Source: Nocardia miyunensis NBRC 108239
GTDB taxonomy: Bacteria; Actinomycetota; Actinomycetes; Mycobacteriales; Mycobacteriaceae
Assembly (NCBI RefSeq): GCF_001613065.1
Contig: NZ_BDBQ01000010.1
Location: 165,205-229,204, forward strand
Length of the DNA: 64,000 nt
Direction: 5' to 3'
The notes beneath the pieces are model-generated. The model was not told the DNA's origin, searched no databases, and saw only the letters and a program-made list of their open reading frames with translations. Every line of letters begins with the position of its first letter. The stretch's first letter is position 1. The position numbers were made by a program, and so were the translations under genes. Shown in pieces: positions 33,898 to 43,616 of the stretch.

Positions 33898-35136
33898 TTG
33901 TCCACACCCACGGATCCCGCGCAGCGGTCCGCTCCGCCTACGCATTTCGACGACCAGCGGGTGAGTCTGCATTCCGAGGAGTTCAGCGCCGATCCGCACA
34001 GCGCGTATCGCGAAATGCGCAGTCGTTACGGCTCCCTGGTCCCCGCGGAACTGGCTCCGGGCATCCCGGCGACACTGGTCGTCGGCTATCGCGCCGCACT
34101 GCGAATTCTCAACGATCCGGAGCACTTTCCGTCCGATCCCCGGATCTGGCAGCAGAGTGTTCCGAAGGATTGCCCGGTACTTCCGGTACTGCAATATCGC
34201 CCCAGCCCACCTCGCACCGCCGGCGCCGAACATGCGCGCTACCGCAGCGCCACCACCCTCGCCCTGGACGCGGTGAATGTCAACGCGCTGCACGGTTTCG
34301 TTGAGCGAACGGCGATCTCGCTGGTCAACTCGTTCTGTGCGGCGGGGTCGGCCGATCTGGTCAGTCAGTACGCCACGCCGCTGTCCTTCGAGATCATCAA
34401 CAAACTGCTGGGCTGCCCTCCGGAGATCAGCGCCAAGGCGGCCGCGGCCACCGCCTCGGTCTTCGACGGCGTCGATGCCGAAGAAGCGAATCGGCGCTTC
34501 GACGAGGCGGTTCTGGAACTGGTGCATTTCAAGCAGAATCACCCCGGCGACGACATCACCACCCGACTGATGCAGCACCCCGCGCGATTCGACGAAAACG
34601 AAATGGTGCAGCAGGTGCTATCGATCTACGGCGTGGGCATGGGTCCACTGCCGAGCCTGGTGATCAACGCGCTGCGACTTATCATGACCGACAACAGATT
34701 CGCCGACGGACTGCTCGGCGGCGCCCTGCTGACCCGGGACGCCCTCGATCAGGTCCTGTTCGAAGATCCGCCGCTGCCCAACGCCAGCATCACCTATCCA
34801 CGGCATCCCATCCTCATCGATGGCGTCTGGCTGCCCGCGCATCAGCCGGTGGTGATCAGCCTGGCCGGTTGCAACAACGATCCGGACATCGGCGGGGGCT
34901 ACCACACCGGAAACCGCGCGCACCTGGCCTGGGGTGTGGGCCCGCACAGCTGCCCCGCCCGGCACATCGCCTACCCGATCGCCCAGGCCGCGATCGACCA
35001 ACTCCTGGACGCCCTGCCCGAGATCCGGCTCGCGGTTCCGGTCGACGCGCTGACCTGGCGTCCGGGGCCACTGCATCGGACGCTCGTCGACCTTCCGGTG
35101 ACCTTCCCCGCGTGCTCGCCGATGTATCTGCCCTGA
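33898..35136 (+). CDS. Cytochrome P450-like protein lacking the ExxR motif
   Basis: A 412-residue protein. The TTG at 33898 is chosen because GGAG lies 8 bases upstream and no ATG or GTG fits the family start. The heme loop is AWGVGPHSC (Cys352 as thiolate ligand), and PRHPILIDGVWLPAHQPVV plus SLAGCNNDP match the usual beta sheet and post-meander. Two normally essential elements are altered. The K-helix ExxR reads LDQVLF (283-288), and the I-helix A/G-G-x-E/D-T reads YGVGMGPLPS (244-253). Loss of ExxR is known in CYP157 proteins of Streptomyces conservons (EQSLW), which this resembles. No conservon genes are near. It may be an atypical oxygenase or a heme protein without standard monooxygenase activity. 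Confidence 0.8.
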   Translation: MSTPTDPAQRSAPPTHFDDQRVSLHSEEFSADPHSAYREMRSRYGSLVPAELAPGIPATLVVGYRAALRILNDPEHFPSDPRIWQQSVPKDCPVLPVLQYRPSPPRTAGAEHARYRSATTLALDAVNVNALHGFVERTAISLVNSFCAAGSADLVSQYATPLSFEIINKLLGCPPEISAKAAAATASVFDGVDAEEANRRFDEAVLELVHFKQNHPGDDITTRLMQHPARFDENEMVQQVLSIYGVGMGPLPSLVINALRLIMTDNRFADGLLGGALLTRDALDQVLFEDPPLPNASITYPRHPILIDGVWLPAHQPVVISLAGCNNDPDIGGGYHTGNRAHLAWGVGPHSCPARHIAYPIAQAAIDQLLDALPEIRLAVPVDALTWRPGPLHRTLVDLPVTFPACSPMYLP

Positions 35137-35232
35137 CTTGGGCCCGACCGAATTATGATGCGCTGCAAAGCTTTCCGGCAAGCGGCAGCTCATCGGCGCA
35201 ACCGCACGGTCAAGGTCGGTAAACTCCCGGCC

Positions 35233-35410
35233 ATGAGCGATGCGGTGGCCATGGTGGCGGTGCCCGGGACACTGTGCTCCCCGACGGTGTTCGACCTGCT
35301 GGCAGAGGGGTTGGCGGGTCGGCCGCGCGTGGATCCATATTCGTGGCTGACCGAGCGAGGATCCGGCCGCCGTAGCCGATGCCGTTCGCGCGCTGGTCAC
35401 CAGAATCTGA
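35233..35410 (+). pseudogene. Alpha/beta hydrolase remnant with internal deletion
   Basis: From the ATG at 35233 the frame reads MSDAVAMVAVPGTLCSPTV and on to DPYSWLTER, the N-terminal 45 residues or so of an alpha/beta hydrolase (first strand and oxyanion loop PGTLCSP). At 35357 another frame begins SEDPAAVADAVRALVTRI followed by a stop at 35408-35410, which is the typical C-terminal helix of the same family. The roughly 200 codons between, including the nucleophile elbow and the catalytic His, are missing. The gene is therefore a relic of a deletion that joined its two ends out of frame. Confidence 0.7.
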
Positions 35411-35443
35411 AACCGCCACGCGCGGTGAGGATTTCAGCGGTGA

Positions 35444-36973
35444 TCAGCGTCGCGTGATGGTCACCGAAACATCATGTGCCGCACCGGGAGTGGATACGAC
35501 CTTCACGATCCGCGCTCCGGGCGCGGAGACCACGGTTCCCCCGTCCACCCGCACGTTATATCCGAGCGGATAGTGCCGGGCGGGCACGAAGATCTCCGTC
35601 CGCGCGCCGGACGCGAGGTGCGCCCCGGCCGCGGCAGCGGTCGAATAGGTCAGGGTCATCGTCGAAGTGGCGCGGTCGAAGTGGTATTTCGACGGCGTGC
35701 CCGCGACCGCGCGTGCCCACGGCGCGGCCAGTGCGTCGAGTTTGGCCTGTTTGGCGTTGGCCTGAGAGGCGGGTTTGCTCTCGTCGATCAGCAGGCCCTG
35801 GTTGTCCGAGTTCGCCGGGTCCTGTGGGTGATAGACGTAGTACGCCCAATAGGTCCACGACCAGAAGTGCTCATCGGCCAGATCGACGAGCCGGGCGTTG
35901 TCGGTGTTCACGTCGCTCGCGCCGAATTCGGACAGGAATCCCGGTCCGCCGATGCGATCGGCCAGCGCGGCGTTGACGGCGACGGCCGGATTCTCCTGTG
36001 GCGGGCAGACCACGTCGAAACCCGGCGGGGTGGGCGCACCGACGATTCCCGCACCCAGCACCGGAAAGCAGTAGATGTGGAAGTTGTATCCCACCGCCGA
36101 ATCCGGCAGTGCTGGAAGAGCCGTGCTGCCATCGGCGTTCGGATCGGATTCGGGGAAGATGACGTGCGTGTCACCGGTGCCGCGGATCGCCGCGATCACC
36201 CGCCGATAGAACTGCGCCAGCGCACCCCGTTCGAACTCCGCGCACGAGGCCACGAACGGCTGACACGAGTAGCCGCTGCCGGAATACGGCTCGTTGAACG
36301 GGTCCAGTCCCACGATGTTCGCCCCGCCCGGGCCGGCGTTCAGCATCCGGATCACGTGCTGCCACAGGTGGATGAAATGGGTTTGGATGCCGATTCCGTC
36401 GGCGGCGGGCTTGTCGTTCCAGAATGCCTGGAAGTCGTCTTGCGCATTGTGCGGATCCGCACCGAGGGTGGCCCATTGCGGCGCACCGTCACCGCTGTTG
36501 CTGCCGAGCTGGGAAAACCCCGCCGAGCGACTCCAGCCGTCCTGATGGAAATCGACGAGCGTGCGAATGCCGTGCGCGGCGAGCAGATCGTTGAGCGCGA
36601 CGATCCGCCGGATGTAGACGTCGTCGTACACGCCGGGCCGCGGTTCCGCCGCCTCCCAGATGAAACCGATTCGGGCAGCGTCGAACCCCTCGCTCGCCAG
36701 CAGCGCGGCGTCCTGCTGACCGAAGTTGGCCGGATAGTAGGGCGCGGTCTTGCGCACGAGATTCACCCCGTGCACCGAGATGACCCGGCCCTGATCGTCG
36801 ACCAGCCACTTACCCGCCCGAGCAGGCGGCCGCGCAGCTTCGGCCGACGCGCTAGGCGGCACGCTCGCCACTGCCAGGACCATCAGCAACAGCGCGACCA
36901 CCCAGGGGCGGCGCAGCCACCTCCGGGCCGGACCGGGTCTTCCGCCGCCATGGCGAAAGTCGTTGAATCGCAT
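35444..36973 (-). CDS. GH5-family glycosidase, endoglycoceramidase-like, secreted
   Basis: A 509-residue protein. The ATG at 36973 has AGGAG upstream. A twin-arginine-containing N-terminus (RRWLRRPWVVALLLMVLAV) and ASA-type cleavage near residue 44 indicate export. The catalytic domain shows GVNLVRK, DFHQDGW, the acid/base in LDPFNEPY (Glu228) and the nucleophile in FLSEFGAS (Glu349). These are the marks of GH5 endoglycoceramidases of Rhodococcus and relatives, which release the whole glycan from glycosphingolipids. A beta-sandwich domain of about 85 residues closes the protein. The TetR gene ends 40 bp upstream in the same direction, so the pair is probably one autoregulated operon. Confidence 0.83.
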   Translation of the reverse strand: MRFNDFRHGGGRPGPARRWLRRPWVVALLLMVLAVASVPPSASAEAARPPARAGKWLVDDQGRVISVHGVNLVRKTAPYYPANFGQQDAALLASEGFDAARIGFIWEAAEPRPGVYDDVYIRRIVALNDLLAAHGIRTLVDFHQDGWSRSAGFSQLGSNSGDGAPQWATLGADPHNAQDDFQAFWNDKPAADGIGIQTHFIHLWQHVIRMLNAGPGGANIVGLDPFNEPYSGSGYSCQPFVASCAEFERGALAQFYRRVIAAIRGTGDTHVIFPESDPNADGSTALPALPDSAVGYNFHIYCFPVLGAGIVGAPTPPGFDVVCPPQENPAVAVNAALADRIGGPGFLSEFGASDVNTDNARLVDLADEHFWSWTYWAYYVYHPQDPANSDNQGLLIDESKPASQANAKQAKLDALAAPWARAVAGTPSKYHFDRATSTMTLTYSTAAAAGAHLASGARTEIFVPARHYPLGYNVRVDGGTVVSAPGARIVKVVSTPGAAHDVSVTITRR

Positions 36974-37013
36974 ACGTTCTCCTTTTCTCGATGCGATCAC
37001 GGGAGGCCGTGCT

Positions 37014-37646
37014 TCAGGAATGCGGCCCCCGGCGGTCCGAGCGCCGGACGCACCCGAGGATGCGGGCCGCGGCCCGATCCCACTCGGCAACCAGATCGAT
37101 GTCATCGGGACAACGCAGCCACTGCTCTTCCAGCCCGGTCATGGTGGCGATGAGGTGGCGCGCAACGGATCTCGGATCATCCGGCAATCCGAGCCCCTCG
37201 ACCATCCGGGTGAACGCGTCGAGCACCCGCGCCTCACGATCGCGAAAGTACTCGTAGGCCGGATGTTCCCGATACAGCGATTCACTCCGCAACATCGTGT
37301 GCAGCCGAACGATCTCGGGCTGAGCCTCGTTGCGCGCCACGACAGTACACAGCGCCCGCCGCGCATCCACCACGGTCGGCACCCTCCCGAGCTCGTGCTC
37401 GAGTTGCTCGATGACCGCCTCGGAATCGCGCCGATCACGCTCTTCCAACAACGCGATCAGCAACTTCTCCTTCGTCCCCACGTGATGCAGCACCCCCGCC
37501 ACGGTCAGCCCACACCCATCGGCCAACTCCTGAACACTGAACCCGTAATACCCCCGCCGCCCGATGATCCGAATAGCCTCCCCCAAAATCTGCCCCCGCC
37601 GATCCCCCCGCCGCACCCGCCCAACCACACCCGCGGTCCCACTCAT
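37014..37646 (-). CDS. TetR/AcrR family repressor
   Basis: A 210-residue protein. The HTH spans about residues 16-62, with ILGEAIRIIGRRGYYGFSVQELADGCGLTVAGVLHHVGTKE split over helices 1-4, and is followed by an all-helical ligand domain. The sequence VLHHVGTKEKLL replaces the usual YxxFxSKxxLL. It lies directly upstream of the endoglycoceramidase gene and has a 26-bp palindrome 15 bp before its start, so it most likely represses both genes and itself until a lipid or glycan-derived ligand appears. Confidence 0.87.
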   Translation of the reverse strand: MSGTAGVVGRVRRGDRRGQILGEAIRIIGRRGYYGFSVQELADGCGLTVAGVLHHVGTKEKLLIALLEERDRRDSEAVIEQLEHELGRVPTVVDARRALCTVVARNEAQPEIVRLHTMLRSESLYREHPAYEYFRDREARVLDAFTRMVEGLGLPDDPRSVARHLIATMTGLEEQWLRCPDDIDLVAEWDRAAARILGCVRRSDRRGPHS

Positions 37647-37660
37647 CCCGCATCCCTCCG

Positions 37661-37686
37661 CTACTTACTAAGTACTTAGTAGGTAG
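37661..37686. promoter_or_regulatory. TetR operator palindrome
   Basis: The centre ACTAAGTACTTAGT (37667-37680) is a perfect 14-bp palindrome; extended outward to CTACTT / AGGTAG it pairs in all but one of the six outer positions, giving a 26-bp site. It lies 15-40 bp before the tetR start and is AT-rich against a GC-rich background, as expected for a TetR autoregulatory site overlapping the promoter. Confidence 0.75.
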
Positions 37687-37910
37687 CGATCGTAGACGCT
37701 CTCCCGCTGTGTGAGAAGACCCGAACGAGATGCCGTTCACACTCGATACGGCCGGCCCGCCGACCATCAGCCCCCGAAATGAGTCACCAGATTTACCGAC
37801 TCGTCATTCCATATCTCGTTGCCCGGTCATCCACCGTCGAAGATGGCAGACCAGGTCAGCGGCGGCAATCCTGGGGCATGTTCCAGTACGGCCTCGCTGG
37901 GCCCGAGAGC

Positions 37911-40900
37911 TCAGCGGAGGGTGGCTATCCAGCGGCGGGTGTCGGCGGGGTCGATGACGTCGTCGAGTTCGCCTACGGTGGCCGCGGTGAGGGCTTTGCC
38001 GCTTTCGTAGGCGGCGGCTACAAGGTGGTCGAAGGCGGATCGGCGGGCTTCGGGGTCTTCGATGGCGGCCAGTTCCTTGGCGAAGCCGAGGCGGACCGCG
38101 CCTTCCAGGCCCATGCCGCCGATTTCGCCTGTGGGCCAGGAGACCACGAAGCGGGGGGAACGGAAGGAGCCTGCGGCCATGGCTTGTGCGCCGAGGCCGT
38201 AGCCCTTGCGGATGATGACGGTGCCGAAGGGGACGGTGAGTGCGGCCGAATCGATGAACAGGCGGCTGAAGCGGGTGACGGTGGCGTCCTTCTCGGCCTC
38301 GGGACCGACCATGAATCCCGGTGTGTCGCAGAGGGATACGATCGGCAGGCGGTGGGATTGGCATAGGCGCAGGAATGCCCCGAGCTTGTCGGCGGCCGGT
38401 GCGTCGATCGCGCCGCCGAGGTGGTGACAGTCGTTGGCGATCAGGCCGAAGGGGCGTCCCTCGAAGCGAACCAGGGCGGTGACCACGCCCACGCCCCAGT
38501 CGCGACGCAGTTCGAGCACCGAACCGCAGTCGGCGACGGCATCGATCGCGGTACGAATGTCGAAGGCCCGCAATCGATCCTGCGGGACGATATGCCGCGC
38601 CGACCGCGGATCGGGCGCCTCCCAATCGGCCACGGCCCCTTGGAAATACGCCAGATACCGCCGGGCCAGATCGACCGCCTCGGCCTCGTCGGCGGCGGCC
38701 AGGTGCACGACCCCGTTGCGACGCTGCACCTCGATCGGACCGATGTCCTCCGGCGCGTACACCCCGAGCCCGCCGCCCTCGATCATGGCGGGCCCGCCCA
38801 TGCCGATATTGGCGTCGGGGGTGGCGATCACAACATCGCACATCCCCAGCAGCGCGGCGTTTCCGGCGAAACAGCGTCCGGACACGATGCCGATCAGCGG
38901 AACCTTCCCGGACAGCTCACCCATCACGCGGAACGTGGTGACGTCCAGCATCGAGATGCCGCCGTGGTCGGTGTCGCCGGGCCGCCCGCCGCCGCCCTCG
39001 GTGAAGAACACCACCGGCACGCGCTGTTCGTGCGCGAGATGCAGCATGCGGTCGGTCTTGGCGTGATTGCGCACGCCCTGGGTTCCCGCCAGCACCGTGT
39101 AGTCGTAGGACATCACCACCACCCGTGCCCGATCCGCGCCGAACCGGGCCGCGCCGACGGTCGCGACCCCGGCGGCGAGGCCGTCGGCCGGGGTATTGGC
39201 GATCAGGTCCTCGGCACTGCGCCGGGCCCGCTGCGCGGCGACGGTGAGCGCGCCGTACTCCACGAAACTGTCCGCGTCCACCAGATCGGCGATGTTCTCC
39301 CGCGCCGTGCGCCGCCCGAGCCGGTGCCGCTTTGCCACGGCCGCGGAACGCTGTGCGTCGCCGGTGTTCTCGTGCCGGGCCCGCACCTCGGCGAGATCGG
39401 CCCGCTCGGCGTCCAGATCCACCACCGCGGCCGCGAGGTCCTCGCCGTCGTGATCGGCCTCGGTCCAGCTCAGCAGCATCGCGTGCGGATCGACGACGTC
39501 ACCAGGCGCGACCAGCCGCCGCAGTACCCGCAGCGAGGTGTCCGCGCGAACCACGTGCTGCATCTTCATCGCCTCCAGCACGGCCACTTCCGCACCGGCG
39601 GGCAGTACCGAACCGGGCGCGGCCAGGCTCACCACGGTCGCGCCCATCGGACTGCGCAGCGCCTGCTCGTCCTCGTCCAGCGCGACCTCCGCCGCGGTCG
39701 TCACCTCCGCAGACGCCTGCGGCTGCGGCGCGTAATCGGCTGCGCGGGAAAGTAATCGGTCGACACTCTGCTCGAACCACGAGGTGTCCACCGGCTCGGT
39801 ACGCGGCAGCTCGTCCAGTGCGGCGCGCAACACCGTGGCATTGGTGTCCACACCGGCGATGGTCGTCTCCGCGAGCGCGTCCGAACACCGTTGCAGCGCA
39901 GCAGGGTACGACGAACCCCGGGCAATGATCTTGGCCAGCAGCGAATCGAACCGCGCGCTGTGGCGCGTCCCCGCACACGCCGCGGTGTCCACCCGCACCC
40001 CCGCGCCGGTGGGCGCGCCGAACTGGGTCAGTATTCCGGTGCTCGGCAGCAGATCACCACTGGCACCGATGATTTCGGCATTCACGCGGGCCTGCACCGC
40101 GAATCCGCGCGGCCCGCCCTCGGGCAACTCGAGATCGGCGAGCGTCTGCCCGAGCGCGAGCCGGAACCCGATCGCGACCAGATCGACCCCGCTCACCTCC
40201 TCGGTGACCGTATGTTCCACCTGCAGACGCGGATTCACCTCGAGGAACCACGCATCCGCGCCGCGCACCAGGAATTCGACCGTGATCACCCCGCGGCACC
40301 GCACCGATTCCGCGATCGCCACCGCATCTCGGTGCAGTCGTTCCCGCAGCGCCCCGGGCAGATTCGGCGCGGGCGCCACCTCGAGCAGCTTCTGCCGACG
40401 CCGCTGCACACTGCAGTCCCGGTCGCCGAGCGCGACCGCGCGCTGACCGTCGGCGACAATCTGCACTTCCACGTGCCGCACACCGGACACCAGCGCCTCG
40501 GCATAGACGGCCTCGTCACCGAATCCGGCCAGCGCCTCCGCGCGGCACCGTTGGTACGCCTCGGCGAGCTCGCCGGGATCGCGCACCGCACGCATGCCGC
40601 GCCCGCCGCCGCCCGCGACCGCCTTGATCATCACCCCGTCCGGATGGTTCGCCAGCAGCGCGGCGATACCGTCGAGCCCGGCCTCGGCGGAGGTGGCGGC
40701 CAGTACGGCCGTTCCGGTCGCCTCCGCCGCCGCCCGCGCGGCGACCTTGTCCCCGAAGATCCGCAACACCTCCGGCGAGGGCCCCACGAAGACGAGTCCG
40801 GCCGCAGCGCACGCGGCCGCGAAATCGGCGCTCTCACTGAGGAATCCGTATCCGGGATGAACCAGCGCCCCGGTCTCCGCACGGCTCGCCGCCGACACCA

Positions 40901-41087
40901 CCGCGGCGATGTCCAGATATGCCGCGGCGCCGCTGCCGGGCAGGGCGACCGCCTCGTCTGCGAGTCGCGCGGGCAGTCCCGCGGACTCCTCGGCGGTGTG
41001 CATCACCAGCGTCGAATATCCGCACTCGCGGGCGGTCCGCACGATCCGAACCGCGACCTCGCCCCTGTTGGCCACTGCAACACGCAT
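37911..41087 (-). CDS. Fused acyl-CoA carboxylase (biotin carboxylase-BCCP-carboxyltransferase)
   Basis: A 1058-residue single-chain enzyme. Residues 1-450 form biotin carboxylase, with the ATP-grasp loop [14 protein letters not shown] and FLEVNPRLQVEHTVTE. Residues 475-545 form the biotin carrier, with EAMKMQH (biotinyl Lys508). Residues 550-1058 form both carboxyltransferase halves, with GGGGRPGDTDHGG and a second crotonase fold with CDTPGFMVGPEAE. This architecture is that of long-chain acyl-CoA carboxylase homologues of mycobacteria and related actinomycetes, instead of the usual separate AccA3/AccD subunits. It is a single gene, not next to a PKS or FAS, so the acyl substrate is not evident. 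Confidence 0.9.
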   Translation of the reverse strand: MRVAVANRGEVAVRIVRTARECGYSTLVMHTAEESAGLPARLADEAVALPGSGAAAYLDIAAVVSAASRAETGALVHPGYGFLSESADFAAACAAAGLVFVGPSPEVLRIFGDKVAARAAAEATGTAVLAATSAEAGLDGIAALLANHPDGVMIKAVAGGGGRGMRAVRDPGELAEAYQRCRAEALAGFGDEAVYAEALVSGVRHVEVQIVADGQRAVALGDRDCSVQRRRQKLLEVAPAPNLPGALRERLHRDAVAIAESVRCRGVITVEFLVRGADAWFLEVNPRLQVEHTVTEEVSGVDLVAIGFRLALGQTLADLELPEGGPRGFAVQARVNAEIIGASGDLLPSTGILTQFGAPTGAGVRVDTAACAGTRHSARFDSLLAKIIARGSSYPAALQRCSDALAETTIAGVDTNATVLRAALDELPRTEPVDTSWFEQSVDRLLSRAADYAPQPQASAEVTTAAEVALDEDEQALRSPMGATVVSLAAPGSVLPAGAEVAVLEAMKMQHVVRADTSLRVLRRLVAPGDVVDPHAMLLSWTEADHDGEDLAAAVVDLDAERADLAEVRARHENTGDAQRSAAVAKRHRLGRRTARENIADLVDADSFVEYGALTVAAQRARRSAEDLIANTPADGLAAGVATVGAARFGADRARVVVMSYDYTVLAGTQGVRNHAKTDRMLHLAHEQRVPVVFFTEGGGGRPGDTDHGGISMLDVTTFRVMGELSGKVPLIGIVSGRCFAGNAALLGMCDVVIATPDANIGMGGPAMIEGGGLGVYAPEDIGPIEVQRRNGVVHLAAADEAEAVDLARRYLAYFQGAVADWEAPDPRSARHIVPQDRLRAFDIRTAIDAVADCGSVLELRRDWGVGVVTALVRFEGRPFGLIANDCHHLGGAIDAPAADKLGAFLRLCQSHRLPIVSLCDTPGFMVGPEAEKDATVTRFSRLFIDSAALTVPFGTVIIRKGYGLGAQAMAAGSFRSPRFVVSWPTGEIGGMGLEGAVRLGFAKELAAIEDPEARRSAFDHLVAAAYESGKALTAATVGELDDVIDPADTRRWIATLR

Positions 41088-41303
41088 GCCCCCAGCCTCG
41101 CATCCCCCGCCGAACCGCCACCGAGGGTCCCCCGATCATCACGCCACCGGCACCTGCCCCGCCCGGAACGACACTGCGAACATCTCCCCCTGGCAACCGT
41201 GCCGGGTGTTCACCCATCGACACCCGGCACGGCCCGATGACATCCAGCCTGTCTCGTTGCCATCGAATCCCATTATCACACAATGAAATTCAGCAACGGA
41301 AGA

Positions 41304-41720
41304 CTAGCCGACCGTGATGTTCTCGGTGAAGGTCTGCGCGGGAGCCGATCCCGCCCGCACCGAGATCAGACGCAGGGTGGTGTGGCCGTGTCCCGCGGCG
41401 GTGAAGGTCCACACGCTGGTACCCGCCGCACCGGGAATCGGGTTGGTCGAACGGAACTGCGGTGCGCCCTCCTGATGCAGCACGCCCTGATCGATCGGAC
41501 TCAGCCTCCAGACGTATCCCGAGGACGGATTGTCCGGCAGCGCCACCGCCAGCTCCTGTCCGACGGACAGCGACTGGCTCTGCCCGTTCCCGTCGGTTCC
41601 CACGATGACCGGTTCATCCACCGGTGAAGCGGTGGGAACGGCATCGGCCACCGCCACCACATTCGCACCGCAGGCCGCGAGGGCCAGACCGAGAACAACC
41701 ATCCGCAAAGGTGTACGCAC
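41304..41720 (-). CDS. Chagasin-like (I42) protease-inhibitor lipoprotein
   Basis: A 138-residue protein. The lipobox LALAAC (Cys17) marks a lipoprotein. The body carries the inhibitor loop NPSSGYVW (64-71, chagasin NPTTGY), then a region resembling loop 4 (GAAGTSVWTF) and a C-terminal strand with LRLISVRAGS, where family members have RPW. This is the I42 family, which blocks papain-like cysteine proteases. Being surface anchored, it may protect against host lysosomal or foreign proteases. It is monocistronic. Confidence 0.83.
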   Translation of the reverse strand: MRTPLRMVVLGLALAACGANVVAVADAVPTASPVDEPVIVGTDGNGQSQSLSVGQELAVALPDNPSSGYVWRLSPIDQGVLHQEGAPQFRSTNPIPGAAGTSVWTFTAAGHGHTTLRLISVRAGSAPAQTFTENITVG

Positions 41721-41815
41721 CGCATTCCTTTCACACTGTCGAGGCGCTCACCTTACCGGCGATCTCGGAGGAACCTCACAGCCGGGCGAAATACGTTCCC
41801 CGACAGCCGGTTCCG

Positions 41816-43318
41816 TCAGCTCGGTTGCGCGTCACGCCAGGCCCGCACCGCGGCGAGCTCATCGGCGCGCGGATCCACCCGCACCGGCGAATCCGGGTCG
41901 TCGAAGATCTGCACCGCGCGATGACCAGCGCTGAACCGCGCCCATCCGGGATCGCCGTGCGTGGCGAAGTCCACCCAGGCCCGGTGCACCCGATCCGCCA
42001 GCGCCTGCGGCGGATTCGGGCCGGTCAAACTCGGCGCGGCCTCCAGCCGGTCGAAGACGAACGGCACCTCGAGCACGTGGCAGGCCCCCAGGCCCTCGAT
42101 GCCCGAACGCCAGCCGAATTCGTACATGTACGCGGGTTCGCCTGCCGCCGCGACGGATTCGGCGATGCGCACCGAATCCTCCCGGAACGCCACATCGGTG
42201 ACGATCGCGTTGAACACATCCGCGGCCGAGGCATCGGGCCGGTTGGCCGCGTAGAGCTGCGCGAGCTCGGTATCCAGGCCGTAACGGCGCAGCACGAACG
42301 GCAACGTCTGGTCGGTGATCCCCGCGGCCAGCCCGGCGGGCACGGTGAAGAACCGGAACTCCTCCGCGGTGCAGCCGATCAGCAGCGGCACCGCGCGATC
42401 GGGTCGCGCGCCGAGCACCGTGCTGGACAGCCCCTCGACCAGCTCACCATCGATCACCGGGAACAGGCTCATCACGCCCAATCCGTGGCTGATCACGGAC
42501 TCCCCCCAGCGCGCCGGATCCGGATCCTGCATCAGCTCCAGCGCCATCGCGTCCTGCGCGGCCCGCAGCCGATCCGGCCCCAGCTCACCGAACGCCGCCG
42601 CGGTCGGCGCGATCCCGGCCTTGTCCGCCAGCACCGCGGCCACCAGCCGCGCATCCTCCGCGCGGGCGATCCCGATTCCGTTGCCGCTCTGGATGATCGC
42701 GCGCCGGAACAGGCCCTCGGTGACCGGCGAGGCGATCAGCGCGGCGATGCTCATCCCGCCCGCGGACTCCCCGAAGACGGTGATATTGCCGGGATCTCCG
42801 CCGAACGCCGCGATGTTCTCCTGCACCCACCGCAGGGCGAACACCTGATCGTGCAGACCGCGATTCAGCGGCGCGTCCGGTATCGCGGCGAAGCCGGAGA
42901 CGCCGAGGCGATAGTTGATCGAGACAGTCACCACGCCGTCGCGGGCGAAGGATCCGCCGTCATAGATCGGTCGCGCGTTCGACCCGCGCACGAATGCGCC
43001 GCCGTGGATCCACACCAGCACCGGCAGCCCGGACCCGCCCGCCTCGGGAGTCCAGACGTTCACGTTCAGATATTCGTCACCGGGAATGCCGTCACTGCCC
43101 AGCAGCGCGTGAATGGGCGCGGGATACGGCGACTGCGCGCACGTCGCGCCGTACTCGAGCGCATCGCGTACACCGTCCCAGTCCGGCACCCGCGCGGGCA
43201 GTTCGAATCGCGCGGGCCCGATCGGCGCCGCCGCGTAGGGGATCCCCAGAAAAGTGGCGATGCCGTCCCGGGTGACCCCACGAACCTTGCCGCCCGTCAC
43301 GGACACGATGGTTTCCAC
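41816..43318 (-). CDS. Type-B carboxylesterase / para-nitrobenzyl esterase
   Basis: A 500-residue protein. The GTG at 43318 has a perfect GAGGAGG site. FLGIPYAAAPIGPARF and EYLNVNVWTP open the domain, GESAGG is the nucleophile elbow, EEFRFF contains the probable acidic residue and the late GACHVLEVPFVF supplies the His. There is no signal peptide, so it is cytoplasmic. It hydrolyses small carboxyl esters; the natural substrate cannot be inferred. The gene is separated from the divergent glycosyltransferase by 298 bp. Confidence 0.9.
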   Translation of the reverse strand: METIVSVTGGKVRGVTRDGIATFLGIPYAAAPIGPARFELPARVPDWDGVRDALEYGATCAQSPYPAPIHALLGSDGIPGDEYLNVNVWTPEAGGSGLPVLVWIHGGAFVRGSNARPIYDGGSFARDGVVTVSINYRLGVSGFAAIPDAPLNRGLHDQVFALRWVQENIAAFGGDPGNITVFGESAGGMSIAALIASPVTEGLFRRAIIQSGNGIGIARAEDARLVAAVLADKAGIAPTAAAFGELGPDRLRAAQDAMALELMQDPDPARWGESVISHGLGVMSLFPVIDGELVEGLSSTVLGARPDRAVPLLIGCTAEEFRFFTVPAGLAAGITDQTLPFVLRRYGLDTELAQLYAANRPDASAADVFNAIVTDVAFREDSVRIAESVAAAGEPAYMYEFGWRSGIEGLGACHVLEVPFVFDRLEAAPSLTGPNPPQALADRVHRAWVDFATHGDPGWARFSAGHRAVQIFDDPDSPVRVDPRADELAAVRAWRDAQPS

Positions 43319-43616
43319 AGTGAACCTCCTCAGTCGACCCATATGAGCACATTCCGGGGCAACCCGAGCTACACGGGTCCGTTCTCGGGTTCGTTGTACG
43401 GTATGCACCCTCAACGGGCACAATGCTTCAGTGCTCCCGATTTACTACGGCTTGTTCATGATCCTGTACGAGAGTCAACGTCTGCTCGAGTTGCTCCTCG
43501 GTCCCTAGCGACACCCGCTGACGCGTATACGCCCCGTACAGGGCCCGGTTCAGCCCACAGTGATCTCACAGCGGCAACCAAGCCCCGCACTAGCGGAGCG
43601 GACGAATCTTGTGGAC

